Origin: Cellulophaga sp. 20_2_10
GTDB lineage: Bacteria > Bacteroidota > Bacteroidia > Flavobacteriales > Flavobacteriaceae
Reading direction: 5' to 3'
Length of the DNA stretch: 64,000 bases
NCBI RefSeq assembly: GCF_023476645.1
Contig: NZ_JAMCOJ010000001.1
Location: forward strand, 310,001 to 374,000
The notes under the pieces were generated by a model that was given only the letters and a program-made list of their open reading frames with translations, was not told the origin of the DNA and searched no databases. Each line of letters begins with the position of its first letter. Positions within the stretch are counted from its first letter, which is position 1. The position numbers were made by a program, and so were the translations under genes. Positions 26,213 through 34,828 of the stretch are shown here, piece after piece.

Positions 26213-27732
26213 ACTTTATACTGCGCCTCTATAGCTTTAACTTCTTCTTTTTTTAATGCTGAAAATTCTTTTTTTAATGCTCTTTTTGATAATACACCAT
26301 TATTCTGTTCTAAAAATCGAATTAAAGTAGCCACCATTTTATCTGGCATTTCAAATTCGTTATCTAGATATCTTTTAAAAGCATCATAATTTTGCAGATA
26401 GTTTACTTCTTGCGGAATAACTCGTTTTAACGTATCATCTACACAATCGTATAAAAATTCTGCCTGTTTGGTGGCATCAAAATAGCGATACAAGTCTATG
26501 GTATGGTTTAAAACTTCTACATTATTATCTTTTGTTACTTTCCATTTAATAACATCTAATAATGGATGCGAGTAACTTTCTAGTACTTTTCTATAATCAT
26601 CAATATGGTCTAAAATGGATGCTGATACTGGAAAAATAACTCCTTGTTTTGTAAATTCTTTTTTAGCTAGTATATGATGTATTAAATATCTGTGCAAACG
26701 ACCATTACCATCTTCAAAAGGATGTATAAACACAAATCCAAATGCTATAGATGCAGCTGCTAATACTGCATCATAAGACGCATCTTGCATTAACATATTG
26801 GCGCTAACCAATCCGTTTAATAACGATGCTATATCTTGGTGTTTTGCTGATATATGTTCTGGAATTGGCTCTCCAGAAAATCTATCATGTTCTCCAACAA
26901 AACCGCCTTCATCTCTTAATCCTAGTTTTATAAATCTGGCATTTTCAATAACTATTTGCTGTAAACGCTCTAATTCTGCTACACGCAATGGTTTGTTTCC
27001 TGCTTGTCCAATTGCTTTTCCCCAACGCATAGCTCTATTGGTTCCTGGGTTTTCATTCTCAATAGTAAAGGAAGCTTTTGAATCCTTTAAAAGCAAAAAA
27101 GAATAGGCACGTTGTAATACATCTTTATGTATACTATTTAAAAATGTGTTTTTTTTATCAGATAGATTGGCGTTAATATGTGTTTCTAATTTTTGGGTTT
27201 TAAAAATTAACGGACAAAAATCTACGGTTCCAGGAAGGTTGTTTATTATACGATGTCTGGCAGAACGTGTACCAGTAATTGCATATTGTATATTGGTATC
27301 TATTAAAGCCACAAAGTTTTTAATTGCCAAATCCTTTATTGGAAGTTGTTTTTGCAAAAGCCACTCGTACAAAAACCATATTTTACGACTGTATTGTCCT
27401 GTTGGTTCTAGTTGCAATAAGGTAACAATATCTTTCTCTGATGCTTTTTCGAATAATTTTTTAAAGAATAATAGATTTATGCCTTCGTATTTTAAGGCAA
27501 AAACTAAATGTTTGTACAAGTTATCATCAAAAATATTTCTAGACGAATACACATTCCATTTTTCTGTACTATAACTTCTCCTTTTTTCGCTTATAATAGC
27601 CAATTTATCTGGCAAAGGCATTGCTAATTGTAAGCCTTCTATAACAGCTCCATAACCAACCAGTGTTCCTTCCTCTGGTACTTGCATACCGTGAAAAACT
27701 GTTATTTTATGTGAAAAACGTTTATTTATCAT
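26197..27732 (-). CDS. Fic family AMP-transferase with class II inhibitory helix
   Basis: Enzyme expected to transfer AMP to a protein target. The 511-residue protein has the full catalytic motif HPFEDGNGRLHR at 337-348 and an (S/T)xxxE(G/N) inhibitory motif at 221-226 (SFTIEN) on the N-terminal side, marking class II. A winged-helix-like C-terminal domain (about 465-505) could bind DNA. It has been inserted at the start of the trmH-like gene: the last codons lie in the duplicated 130 bp. Five 14-bp repeats upstream may be its operator. Confidence 0.93.
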   Translation of the reverse strand: MINKRFSHKITVFHGMQVPEEGTLVGYGAVIEGLQLAMPLPDKLAIISEKRRSYSTEKWNVYSSRNIFDDNLYKHLVFALKYEGINLLFFKKLFEKASEKDIVTLLQLEPTGQYSRKIWFLYEWLLQKQLPIKDLAIKNFVALIDTNIQYAITGTRSARHRIINNLPGTVDFCPLIFKTQKLETHINANLSDKKNTFLNSIHKDVLQRAYSFLLLKDSKASFTIENENPGTNRAMRWGKAIGQAGNKPLRVAELERLQQIVIENARFIKLGLRDEGGFVGEHDRFSGEPIPEHISAKHQDIASLLNGLVSANMLMQDASYDAVLAAASIAFGFVFIHPFEDGNGRLHRYLIHHILAKKEFTKQGVIFPVSASILDHIDDYRKVLESYSHPLLDVIKWKVTKDNNVEVLNHTIDLYRYFDATKQAEFLYDCVDDTLKRVIPQEVNYLQNYDAFKRYLDNEFEMPDKMVATLIRFLEQNNGVLSKRALKKEFSALKKEEVKAIEAQYKVIFAV

Positions 27733-27765
27733 AGCTTTAATAAAGATACTTACATCAAATATAGT

Positions 27766-27902
27766 GGAAAAACGGGTTTAATATTGGAAAAACAGGTTTT
27801 ATTTATTGATTTATCGGAAAAATAGGTTTTTGCTTTTTGGAAATACAGGTACTATATTGTTTTTTTAGGTTAATTTAATATTGAAAACGGAAAAACAGGT
27901 TG
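27766..27902. repeat. Five spaced copies of a 14-bp motif upstream of fic
   Basis: Consensus GGAAAAACAGGTTT at 27766, 27786, 27816, 27839 and 27889, with 0-3 mismatches each. All have the same orientation (AAACCTGTTTTTCC when read towards fic). Spacings are 20, 30, 23 and 50 bases. Placement fits an operator cluster in the fic promoter. Confidence 0.85.
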
Positions 27903-27950
27903 ACAAAAAAATACGCGCAGCACATAAAATATCAGCGCATACTTATACTG

Positions 27951-28133
27951 TTACAAAAATTTGTGCGCAAACGCAATTAAACAAATAGCTGTATTTAATA
28001 AACCGTGTGTAATAGTAAAAATAAAACTTGCCCCTAGGTTTTGAGCAGTTCGCCATAAAACGCCCAAATTCTCTGGTGTTTTTCCGTTCTGAATATCTAT
28101 ACCAAAGTATTCATTTACAAAATTGCTATTCAT
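27951..28133 (-). pseudogene. Truncated 5' copy of the trmH-like gene
   Basis: A 60-codon frame whose first 40 residues match the intact methyltransferase with a single change (Gly to Asp at residue 13), then diverge into unrelated sequence and stop. It has lost all SAM-binding motifs. It is the original 5' end of the gene, left behind when fic was inserted, or a copy made during that event. Confidence 0.9.
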
Positions 28134-28145
28134 ACCCCAAAAATA
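28016..28145. repeat. 130-bp direct repeat, copy B
   Basis: Partner of 26083-26212. The offset is 1933 bases, which is the length of the unit carrying fic and its upstream repeats. Confidence 0.95.
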
Positions 28146-28252
28146 TTAAAATTTCACTATTTTAAATAGTTGTTTGTCTAGTTCTATAAAAATTAAACAG
28201 CTACTCCCCTATTTTATAGTATATTACAGCTTAACATATTATAATATTGTTT

Positions 28253-29290
28253 ATGCACGGAAACAATACCCCAACCAAACACCTAAATTTTAGGTGCACA
28301 ATTCTATGTCTCCTTATTTTTGGTTGCACTTTTTTTATCTCTTCTTGTAGTTCTAATGATGATTCTTCAGAAAAACAGAAAGAAAACACAGAAACAACCC
28401 AAACAGAAAACGAAGAAGAAAATACGACTACTGCTACTGATACTGCCAATGGTTTAGATGCTAATGTTGCACCCTCAGCAAACTTTAATCTTACGACCTG
28501 GAATATTAGTATTCCTATAGATAAAGATGGCAACAACAAAGCAGATACCGTTAAAGAAGACGAATTAAATAACGGCTATCAAAACTCAAATTACTTTTAT
28601 ACGGGTACCAATGGCGGAATGGTGTTTAAATGTCCTGTAGCAGGCTATAAAACTTCTGAAAACACAAAATATACGAGAACAGAACTACGTGAAATGCTAC
28701 GTGCTGGCAACACCAACATAGAGACACAGGGTATTACTAAAAACAATTGGGTTTTTGGTAGTGCTCCGCAAACAGATATAGACAATGCTGGTGGTTACGA
28801 TGGCGAATTATATGCTACACTAGCCGTAAACCACGTTACCACTACTGGTGACGATGACCAAGTAGGAAGAGTTATTATTGGCCAAATACACGCTAATAAT
28901 GACGAGCCGCTACGTATATACTACCGTAAACTACCCAACAATACTTTGGGTAGCATTTATATAGCGCATGAAGAAAATGCTGCTGCCGAAACCTATTATG
29001 AGCTTATAGGTAGCCGTTCTAAAAGTGCTACCAACCCAGAAGATGGTATTGTTTTAGATGAAAAATTTAGCTATACCGTAAAAGTCACAGGCAATAGCAT
29101 GTGGGTTACCATTAACAGAGACGGCAAAGATGCTATTGAACAATTTGTAGCTATGACCAACAGCGGTTACGATGTTGGCGGACAATACATGTATTTTAAA
29201 GCAGGAGTCTACAACCAAAATAATAGCGGTACCGCTACAGATTATGTACAGGCTACTTTTTATAGCTTAAAGAGTGGGCATAGTAAGTAA
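28253..29290 (+). CDS. Alginate lyase lipoprotein, polysaccharide lyase family 7
   Basis: Cleaves alginate by beta-elimination, probably on the cell surface. The precursor has a lipoprotein signal (FFISSCSSN), then a Thr/Glu/Asn-rich linker (about 35-70) and a PL7 jelly-roll. All three PL7 signatures are present: RTELREML, the QIH triplet in VIIGQIHANN, and YFKAGVYNQ. QIH rather than QVH is usually linked to action on polyguluronate or mixed blocks. The ATG at 28253 is used; a TTG lies two codons earlier. No SusC/SusD pair is adjacent. Confidence 0.95.
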   Translation: MHGNNTPTKHLNFRCTILCLLIFGCTFFISSCSSNDDSSEKQKENTETTQTENEEENTTTATDTANGLDANVAPSANFNLTTWNISIPIDKDGNNKADTVKEDELNNGYQNSNYFYTGTNGGMVFKCPVAGYKTSENTKYTRTELREMLRAGNTNIETQGITKNNWVFGSAPQTDIDNAGGYDGELYATLAVNHVTTTGDDDQVGRVIIGQIHANNDEPLRIYYRKLPNNTLGSIYIAHEENAAAETYYELIGSRSKSATNPEDGIVLDEKFSYTVKVTGNSMWVTINRDGKDAIEQFVAMTNSGYDVGGQYMYFKAGVYNQNNSGTATDYVQATFYSLKSGHSK

Positions 29291-29306
29291 TTTATTATAT
29301 GAAAAG

Positions 29307-31049
29307 TTATTTAGTAGATAATTTTCTAAACCCTTTAATAATTTGAAAAATAAAAACTCCCAAAATAATACGATGAAATAAATCTAAAAAATGGAGCAAA
29401 GCACTATCCAAATTACCATAAGTTGAAGTAAATTTTCTTGTTGGATTAAATAACTTCCAAAAAACTTCAAAATTGATGTAAAATTCACTAAAAGTTGTTT
29501 TTACTTCGTCCCAATTACTTGCTATTGCATAATCCATTTCTGTTGAGAATATTGGTACCATAATAAAATAAAAAAACAGTGTGATAAAAAAAATTATCCA
29601 AGTAGGTTTCCACCAACTTAATCCATAATTATTAGTTTGATTAACTGTCATTATTATCCTATCCCAACAACTATATTTCTTTCCTAATTTATTTAGTTCT
29701 TCTCTATATGCCTTTAACTCTCTTGCTTTAAATGTTAAACTATCAATTTGGTTACCATTTCTTATTAATGATTGCTTTAATTGCCTGTAAACTTCCCTCT
29801 TCCTTTTTGCAATTTTTAATTGATCTCCTAACCGATCTTGAATTTGTAACTTATCCTCATTAAACCAATCAACATTAGATGTATAGATCTCATTAAAAGA
29901 AGAATTATTAATTTCAATAAAATCAAATGAATTAAAATTAAATTCTATAAATTTAGTTTTGCCTAAGTCTGCATGAGCCAATAACATAGAACTCTTGGGA
30001 ACTAAATCAGTTTTGAAATTAGTATTATCAGCCTCACATCTTTCAAATGTAATATCATTATAGTTTGTAAATTCTATTATAATTAGGCGCTTCAACTCTA
30101 ATTGACTAAGAATCAATTTTAAATTTTGATTTACACCAGAAATATTTAACTTTCCAACTTTCCAACCACTAATTTTAATTACACCTTGTAAATTAGGAGT
30201 AATACTTAATGTTATTTTCTCTATTAATTTACCTAAACCATTAAAATCTACACCTTCTATAAATTTTGCCTCAGTTATGTATATCTCATTACAATAAGCT
30301 TCATTATTATTATTATTACTCGAGCGATCTCTGTTCTCTAGTGTAACTTTTTTATTAAATGTATCGCGATGAATAAATAAACCATTTAATCTACTTCCTT
30401 CTATTATAAAATCACCATTAAAAATATTGTCATTAAGAGTAAAACTATTAGGGCACTCAACATTCCAAAATTTAACCCAACTATCAACTTCACAATAAAT
30501 AAGTGCTATATCTCCTTTAAAAGAAGTTATTCTTATATTTTTTAAAACCTTTACTTTGTTTAATCGTAATTCCAAATTACAATTACATATATCTAAAAGT
30601 TCTTTTATCCTACTTTCTTCTATTTTTAAACCTTGTTCAATTTTAGAATGTAGAACAGAAATAACTTCAAACTCTGAATTATTTTCAATTTTAATTCCTC
30701 TTTTAAAATTGCATTTATTAGTTATAACTAATTTTGACCCTACACAATTTTCAAAAACAATAGTTGTATTGTACGGACTAATATTAATTTGGGAATCTGA
30801 TGAAATTACATTATTAAATGTTACGCCAGATTTAAAAATGCAATTTTTAAAAATCAACCCTGATTTTATATCTACATCTCGAAAAAATAATAACTTATCA
30901 AAAGTTACATTTTCAATAATACGTACATCCCAATTAAAATTACTTGAATCTATCCTAACTTCTTCTTCAACTACTATTTTACGATCAATTAAATGATCTT
31001 TCTGCAGTTCATTTATTAAGTTTGCGAATGTAAGCTTGATAGATTCCAT
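29307..31049 (-). CDS. Beta-helix-like protein with C-terminal membrane helices
   Basis: A 580-residue protein of unknown family. Residues 1-390 form a long run of short strands with repeated F/I/L-N-x-x-F patterns, resembling a pentapeptide-like right-handed beta-helix. A charged helical segment (about 395-460) follows, then two hydrophobic helices at about 479-501 and 551-571. It starts three bases after the P-loop NTPase gene and is the last gene of the type I restriction operon. A membrane effector triggered by the NTPase or by the restriction complex is a hypothesis. Confidence 0.75.
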   Translation of the reverse strand: MESIKLTFANLINELQKDHLIDRKIVVEEEVRIDSSNFNWDVRIIENVTFDKLLFFRDVDIKSGLIFKNCIFKSGVTFNNVISSDSQINISPYNTTIVFENCVGSKLVITNKCNFKRGIKIENNSEFEVISVLHSKIEQGLKIEESRIKELLDICNCNLELRLNKVKVLKNIRITSFKGDIALIYCEVDSWVKFWNVECPNSFTLNDNIFNGDFIIEGSRLNGLFIHRDTFNKKVTLENRDRSSNNNNNEAYCNEIYITEAKFIEGVDFNGLGKLIEKITLSITPNLQGVIKISGWKVGKLNISGVNQNLKLILSQLELKRLIIIEFTNYNDITFERCEADNTNFKTDLVPKSSMLLAHADLGKTKFIEFNFNSFDFIEINNSSFNEIYTSNVDWFNEDKLQIQDRLGDQLKIAKRKREVYRQLKQSLIRNGNQIDSLTFKARELKAYREELNKLGKKYSCWDRIIMTVNQTNNYGLSWWKPTWIIFFITLFFYFIMVPIFSTEMDYAIASNWDEVKTTFSEFYINFEVFWKLFNPTRKFTSTYGNLDSALLHFLDLFHRIILGVFIFQIIKGFRKLSTK

Positions 31050-31052
31050 ATT

Positions 31053-31490
31053 TTACTTTTCTAATCCTGTTAACCAAGTCTTCAACTCATCAATAATAGC
31101 TGCATCTCTAACAGATTGAGTTGCAATATTACCTGGCGTAATTTCATCAACATTTATTTTAGTTTCTAACCATCCTAAAGATCGATTATAATTTTTATAA
31201 ATATGCTGATAGGTAATCCCTTTTGTTCTACAACTACAAATAAGTATATCACATTTAGATGCAATCGTATCTATTTGTTTTATACACTCATCATCATCTC
31301 CTGCTGTATTAATACCGATAACTAACTTATTTACTTTTAATAGACCTATTGTATCTTTCCCAAAATCTGAAGTATCTAAACCAATTGTGTTGGGTATAGC
31401 GTATTTTCTTATTATCCAATCAGCTATTTGATTAATTTTTGTTGTCTTTCCCGTATTGCTTACTCCTTTTAAAATTATAATTCTTTTCAT
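31053..31490 (-). CDS. Small P-loop NTPase in the restriction operon
   Basis: A 145-residue protein starting MKRIIILKGVSNTGKTTK, with Walker A at residues 9-16. LVIGINTAGDDDE follows in the middle, and CDILICSCRTKG could be the sensor-like strand. It resembles compact kinase-like or AAA-type switch proteins but no family is certain. Its start overlaps hsdS by four bases and its stop is three bases before the beta-helix gene, so it is translationally coupled to both. The function is unknown. Confidence 0.75.
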   Translation of the reverse strand: MKRIIILKGVSNTGKTTKINQIADWIIRKYAIPNTIGLDTSDFGKDTIGLLKVNKLVIGINTAGDDDECIKQIDTIASKCDILICSCRTKGITYQHIYKNYNRSLGWLETKINVDEITPGNIATQSVRDAAIIDELKTWLTGLEK

Positions 31491-32731
31491 ACAGTTTTAT
31501 TATATTTAACATTATCCTCCGCAACCATACCTAACTGCTCCTCTACCGCACCAACACTAACCTGCCCATTCATTAACATAGGTAAGATCCAATCGCGAAG
31601 CTCTGAGAGTTTTTGGTTTTGTTCCCTATTTGAAACTATTTTATCTAAATTAGATTTGAAAAAATCATTTGCTTTTAATTGAATTTCATTTGTAGCTTTT
31701 AAAACTTTTAAATCATTTACATCTTTAGCACTTAAATGAGCTACGGTAGTTCTTGATACATTTTTCTCTCTTGCTTTTATATATGGTTCAATTGAAAATC
31801 TAGCTTGTATTTCTGAAATAGAATCTTCATTTGACCTTATTCTTAAACTCCTTTGATTTAAATAGCACCCTTCTTTATTCCAGTAATTAATATGAAAATT
31901 ACCATCCATTCCTACTATTATGTCTCCTTTATTTAATTTGTACTTATCATCAACATCTTGGGTAGAATAATTAGAAATAGAACAATTTAAAATATCTCGA
32001 ATTCTAATGACAGGTACTCCTTTTTCTTCGTCATTGAAAAGTTTAGTACTAAAAGGAAAGCCATATTGTAAATCCATCTCTTCAGTCAAAAACTTAACCT
32101 CCCAATCCTCAGGAATCTCACGTTTCAAGGCTTCATTAAAAACCATTTTACCACCAGACGATTTATAAGGTTTGCCATTAGCATCTGGAAAATCGAACTG
32201 TACAAACCAATAATCGTAAAGCGTTTTTGCCATCGCTTCTAATTCTTGGTTTATTTTGTTGTTAACTTCTATTTTGGCATCTAAATCGGAAAGGACTTTG
32301 GCTATTTGTTTTTGTTCTTCTTTTTTATGAATCTTTAAAGGAATAGAATTTAAATTATCTTTTGTTAGCTTTGGTTGAGCAGAACCCGTTACAAAAGGTT
32401 TAAAATTCATTAAATTAAGATAATAACATAGATATTTTGTACTATTACCTTCTTTAGCCCTAATTATATGAGCATGATTATTAACCCAAAATTTTCCATT
32501 AACTAAATTGCAAACGTTATTATTTTGTGATTTTAAATTTTCACCATCTTCAGCAACTAAGATATATTCACCATCAAATAAAAAATCATCAACGTAATCA
32601 ATTATGCTTTGAGCACCATAATATGGATATATTTTCGCTATATCTTTTCTTTGCTTAGAGGATAAAGGCACTCGAATATTATCAAAATTTTCAGCAACCT
32701 CTTCAACAGTCGTAATTCTAAATTTAGTCAT
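31487..32731 (-). CDS. hsdS: Type I restriction-modification specificity subunit HsdS
   Basis: Target-recognition subunit of the type I complex. The 414-residue protein has two target-recognition domains (about 1-150 and 200-350), each followed by a helical spacer. The central conserved stretch is AKTLYDYWFVQFDFP and the last spacer is SELRDWILPMLMNGQVSVG. It overlaps hsdM by eight bases and the NTPase gene by four. I saw no inverted repeats or second hsdS copy that would allow phase-variable shuffling. The recognition sequence cannot be read by eye. Confidence 0.93.
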   Translation of the reverse strand: MTKFRITTVEEVAENFDNIRVPLSSKQRKDIAKIYPYYGAQSIIDYVDDFLFDGEYILVAEDGENLKSQNNNVCNLVNGKFWVNNHAHIIRAKEGNSTKYLCYYLNLMNFKPFVTGSAQPKLTKDNLNSIPLKIHKKEEQKQIAKVLSDLDAKIEVNNKINQELEAMAKTLYDYWFVQFDFPDANGKPYKSSGGKMVFNEALKREIPEDWEVKFLTEEMDLQYGFPFSTKLFNDEEKGVPVIRIRDILNCSISNYSTQDVDDKYKLNKGDIIVGMDGNFHINYWNKEGCYLNQRSLRIRSNEDSISEIQARFSIEPYIKAREKNVSRTTVAHLSAKDVNDLKVLKATNEIQLKANDFFKSNLDKIVSNREQNQKLSELRDWILPMLMNGQVSVGAVEEQLGMVAEDNVKYNKTV

Positions 32732-34349
32732 GCTTCAACCCTTTCAAATTATTCTGAATCTCTTTTTCCAAACTTTTAGACTCTGCAAATAAGCCTTCTA
32801 AATTGATTTCAAAAGCATTCATCTTAGTGGTAAACTCTTCCGCAGTAATATCTATATATTCAATTTTAACTTCAAAATACTGTCCTGCACTTAGGCTGTA
32901 GTTTTTGGCTTTAATATCGTCATAACTTACTACTACAGAAAAATCGTCTTTGGCTTCTTTGGCATTAAATACATCTATAATTTGTTGTTCTTCGGTTTCG
33001 CTTAATACCGTTTTTTGGTTTCTACCTTCTTTTACTTTGGTTCCTAAATTAGAGGCATCTACCAACACCACATCTTTAGTATTGGTTTTATCTAAAAACA
33101 AAATACTTACGTTGGTTCCTGTGGTGGCGAATATGTTAGATGGCATAGAGACTACACCTGCTAGCATTTTACTTTCTACCAGTTTTTGCCTAATTTTTTT
33201 ATCGATACCAGATTGTGCGGTAATAAAACCTGTTGGCACTACAATGGCTGCTTTACCCTTTGCGGTAAGGCTGTGCATAATGTGCTGTATAAACAACAGG
33301 TAAATAGCCATAGAGTCTTTCTTGGTTTTTGGAATATTTGGGATTCCTGCAAAAAAGCGTTCTTTATTGGCTTTGCTGTCTAAATCTGCGCTGTAATCGG
33401 AAAAATCTAGCTTAAATGGTGGATTAGAGACTATATAATCAAACTGTTCTAATTGTCCGTTATCTTGTTTGTGATACGGACTTAAAATGGTATTGCCTTG
33501 TATAATGTTTTGTATGGAATGTACCAGATTGTTTAAAATTAAATTTAAACGCAGTAAAGCCGATGATTTCTGAGAAATATCTTGCGAGTAAATGGTACAC
33601 TTATCTTCGCCAATGGCGTGAGCAATACTCATTAACAGCGTTCCCGATCCGGCACTTGGGTCGTAACAGGTTGCATTGTTTACGTTAGTATCGGTTACCA
33701 AACAGGCTGCCATAATTTTTGCTACAGCGTGTGGCGTAAAATACTCCGCGTATTTACCGCCACTATTGGTATTGTAATCTTTAATTAAATACTCGAAAAT
33801 AGCTGCAAAAAAATCAAACTTCTGCGTGAATATATGCTCAAAACTAAAACCAACCAATTTGTTTACTAAGGCTTTACAAAAGGCATCTTTATTATCGGTA
33901 ACATATTTACTTAAGTTTTCAAACAACACCACTTTTTCACCTCCTTGTGAAAGTACCGAAAATATATCGATATTATCTTTGGCTACGCTTACTAAGGTTT
34001 CATCAAAAATATCAGCAAAATCATCTTTGTTTTGTTGTTCAAATAAACGCGACAATAAGTTTTTGGGTGCAATACTCGCAGTGTTTTCGCTTATTTGCAT
34101 GGTTAGCATTTCTAGATCATCATCGGAAAACTTTTTAAGAGCTTCGTCAAAATTATCTGCTTTTGCTAAATCTGGTTCTAACTGTTTTAACTCGTAAACG
34201 TATTTATCGTTTAAGAATTTATATAGAAAGACTTGGGTTATTATTTTAAATTCGTTTCCGTCATTTCCTAAACCGTAATTGGCACAAACGCTTTTTAAGT
34301 CGTCTATGAGTGCTTTGGTTTGGGTTTCAAATTGTGCTGTGCTTGTCAT
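32724..34349 (-). CDS. hsdM: Type I restriction-modification DNA methyltransferase HsdM
   Basis: N6-adenine methyltransferase subunit. The 541-residue protein has the N-terminal HsdM helical domain, the SAM motif CYDPSAGSGTLL near residue 225, and the catalytic motif DYIVSNPPF near 300. It is co-directional with hsdR upstream and hsdS downstream and overlaps the latter. It protects host DNA and with HsdS and HsdR forms the restriction complex. Genes between it and hsdR (a RhuM-Fic gene and a four-helix-bundle gene) appear inserted. Confidence 0.95.
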   Translation of the reverse strand: MTSTAQFETQTKALIDDLKSVCANYGLGNDGNEFKIITQVFLYKFLNDKYVYELKQLEPDLAKADNFDEALKKFSDDDLEMLTMQISENTASIAPKNLLSRLFEQQNKDDFADIFDETLVSVAKDNIDIFSVLSQGGEKVVLFENLSKYVTDNKDAFCKALVNKLVGFSFEHIFTQKFDFFAAIFEYLIKDYNTNSGGKYAEYFTPHAVAKIMAACLVTDTNVNNATCYDPSAGSGTLLMSIAHAIGEDKCTIYSQDISQKSSALLRLNLILNNLVHSIQNIIQGNTILSPYHKQDNGQLEQFDYIVSNPPFKLDFSDYSADLDSKANKERFFAGIPNIPKTKKDSMAIYLLFIQHIMHSLTAKGKAAIVVPTGFITAQSGIDKKIRQKLVESKMLAGVVSMPSNIFATTGTNVSILFLDKTNTKDVVLVDASNLGTKVKEGRNQKTVLSETEEQQIIDVFNAKEAKDDFSVVVSYDDIKAKNYSLSAGQYFEVKIEYIDITAEEFTTKMNAFEINLEGLFAESKSLEKEIQNNLKGLKHD

Positions 34350-34386
34350 ATATTCAATTATGAATTTTTAATTATGAATTACGGAT

Positions 34387-34828
34387 TCAATTAGGAATGT
34401 TCAAGTCGTAATTCCTAATTCTCCCTTCTTCATTCGTAATTTTTAATTGTTTCTTATTGTTTTTTGGATGCTTCCAATAATCCGTAATAGTTCTTCAATA
34501 TCAATTAAAAGTGGTTCACTTTGTTGTTTTGTCAAATAGTTTGTATCGGTTAACAATCGTATCCAATATTTAGATTCTCTGGCTTCTTTATATGAAATAG
34601 TGAGTTTTGCATAAAAATCTTTTCTACTTTGACCGCCAATAGCTTCTTCTATATTTGCACCTACCGATGTTCCGGAACGCAATAATTGTTTACTCAAAAT
34701 AAACTCTTTCTTTTCATCTTGAAGAACTTTACAAATATTCACAATTTTAATTGCGAAAGCATACGACTTAGTTTGTACAATATTCTCTTTCATTTAATTC
34801 CTAATTCCTAATTGAACATTCTTAATTG
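34387..34828. repeat. Inverted repeats bracketing the four-helix-bundle gene
   Basis: The left arm at 34387-34405 (TCAATTAGGAATGTTCAAG) and the right arm at 34812-34828 (TTGAACATTCTTAATTG) are complementary at 16 of 17 bases. Short AATTCCTAATT-type repeats lie inside each end. The 440-base unit looks like a small mobile cassette. Confidence 0.65.
34443..34793 (-). CDS. Four helix bundle protein (S23/IVP family)
   Basis: A 116-residue all-helical protein. The motifs LSKQLLRSGTSVGANIEEA and KDFYAKLTISYKEARESKYW identify the four-helix-bundle family first seen in 23S rRNA intervening sequences and also as Avd-like accessory proteins. Its function in this context is unknown. It is flanked by inverted repeats within the restriction operon, between hsdM and the RhuM-Fic gene, which supports a cassette origin. 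Confidence 0.92.
   Translation of the reverse strand: MKENIVQTKSYAFAIKIVNICKVLQDEKKEFILSKQLLRSGTSVGANIEEAIGGQSRKDFYAKLTISYKEARESKYWIRLLTDTNYLTKQQSEPLLIDIEELLRIIGSIQKTIRNN

Noticed and set aside
26798-27574. Plus-strand frames opposite fic
   Set aside because: They are shadows of the well-supported fic gene, with no start signals or family features.
27766-27902. CRISPR-like array upstream of fic
   Set aside because: Repeats are only 14 bases, imperfect, unevenly spaced, and no cas genes are present.
31487-32731. Phase-variable hsdS by inversion
   Set aside because: No second hsdS copy, recombinase or inverted repeats were seen near the gene.
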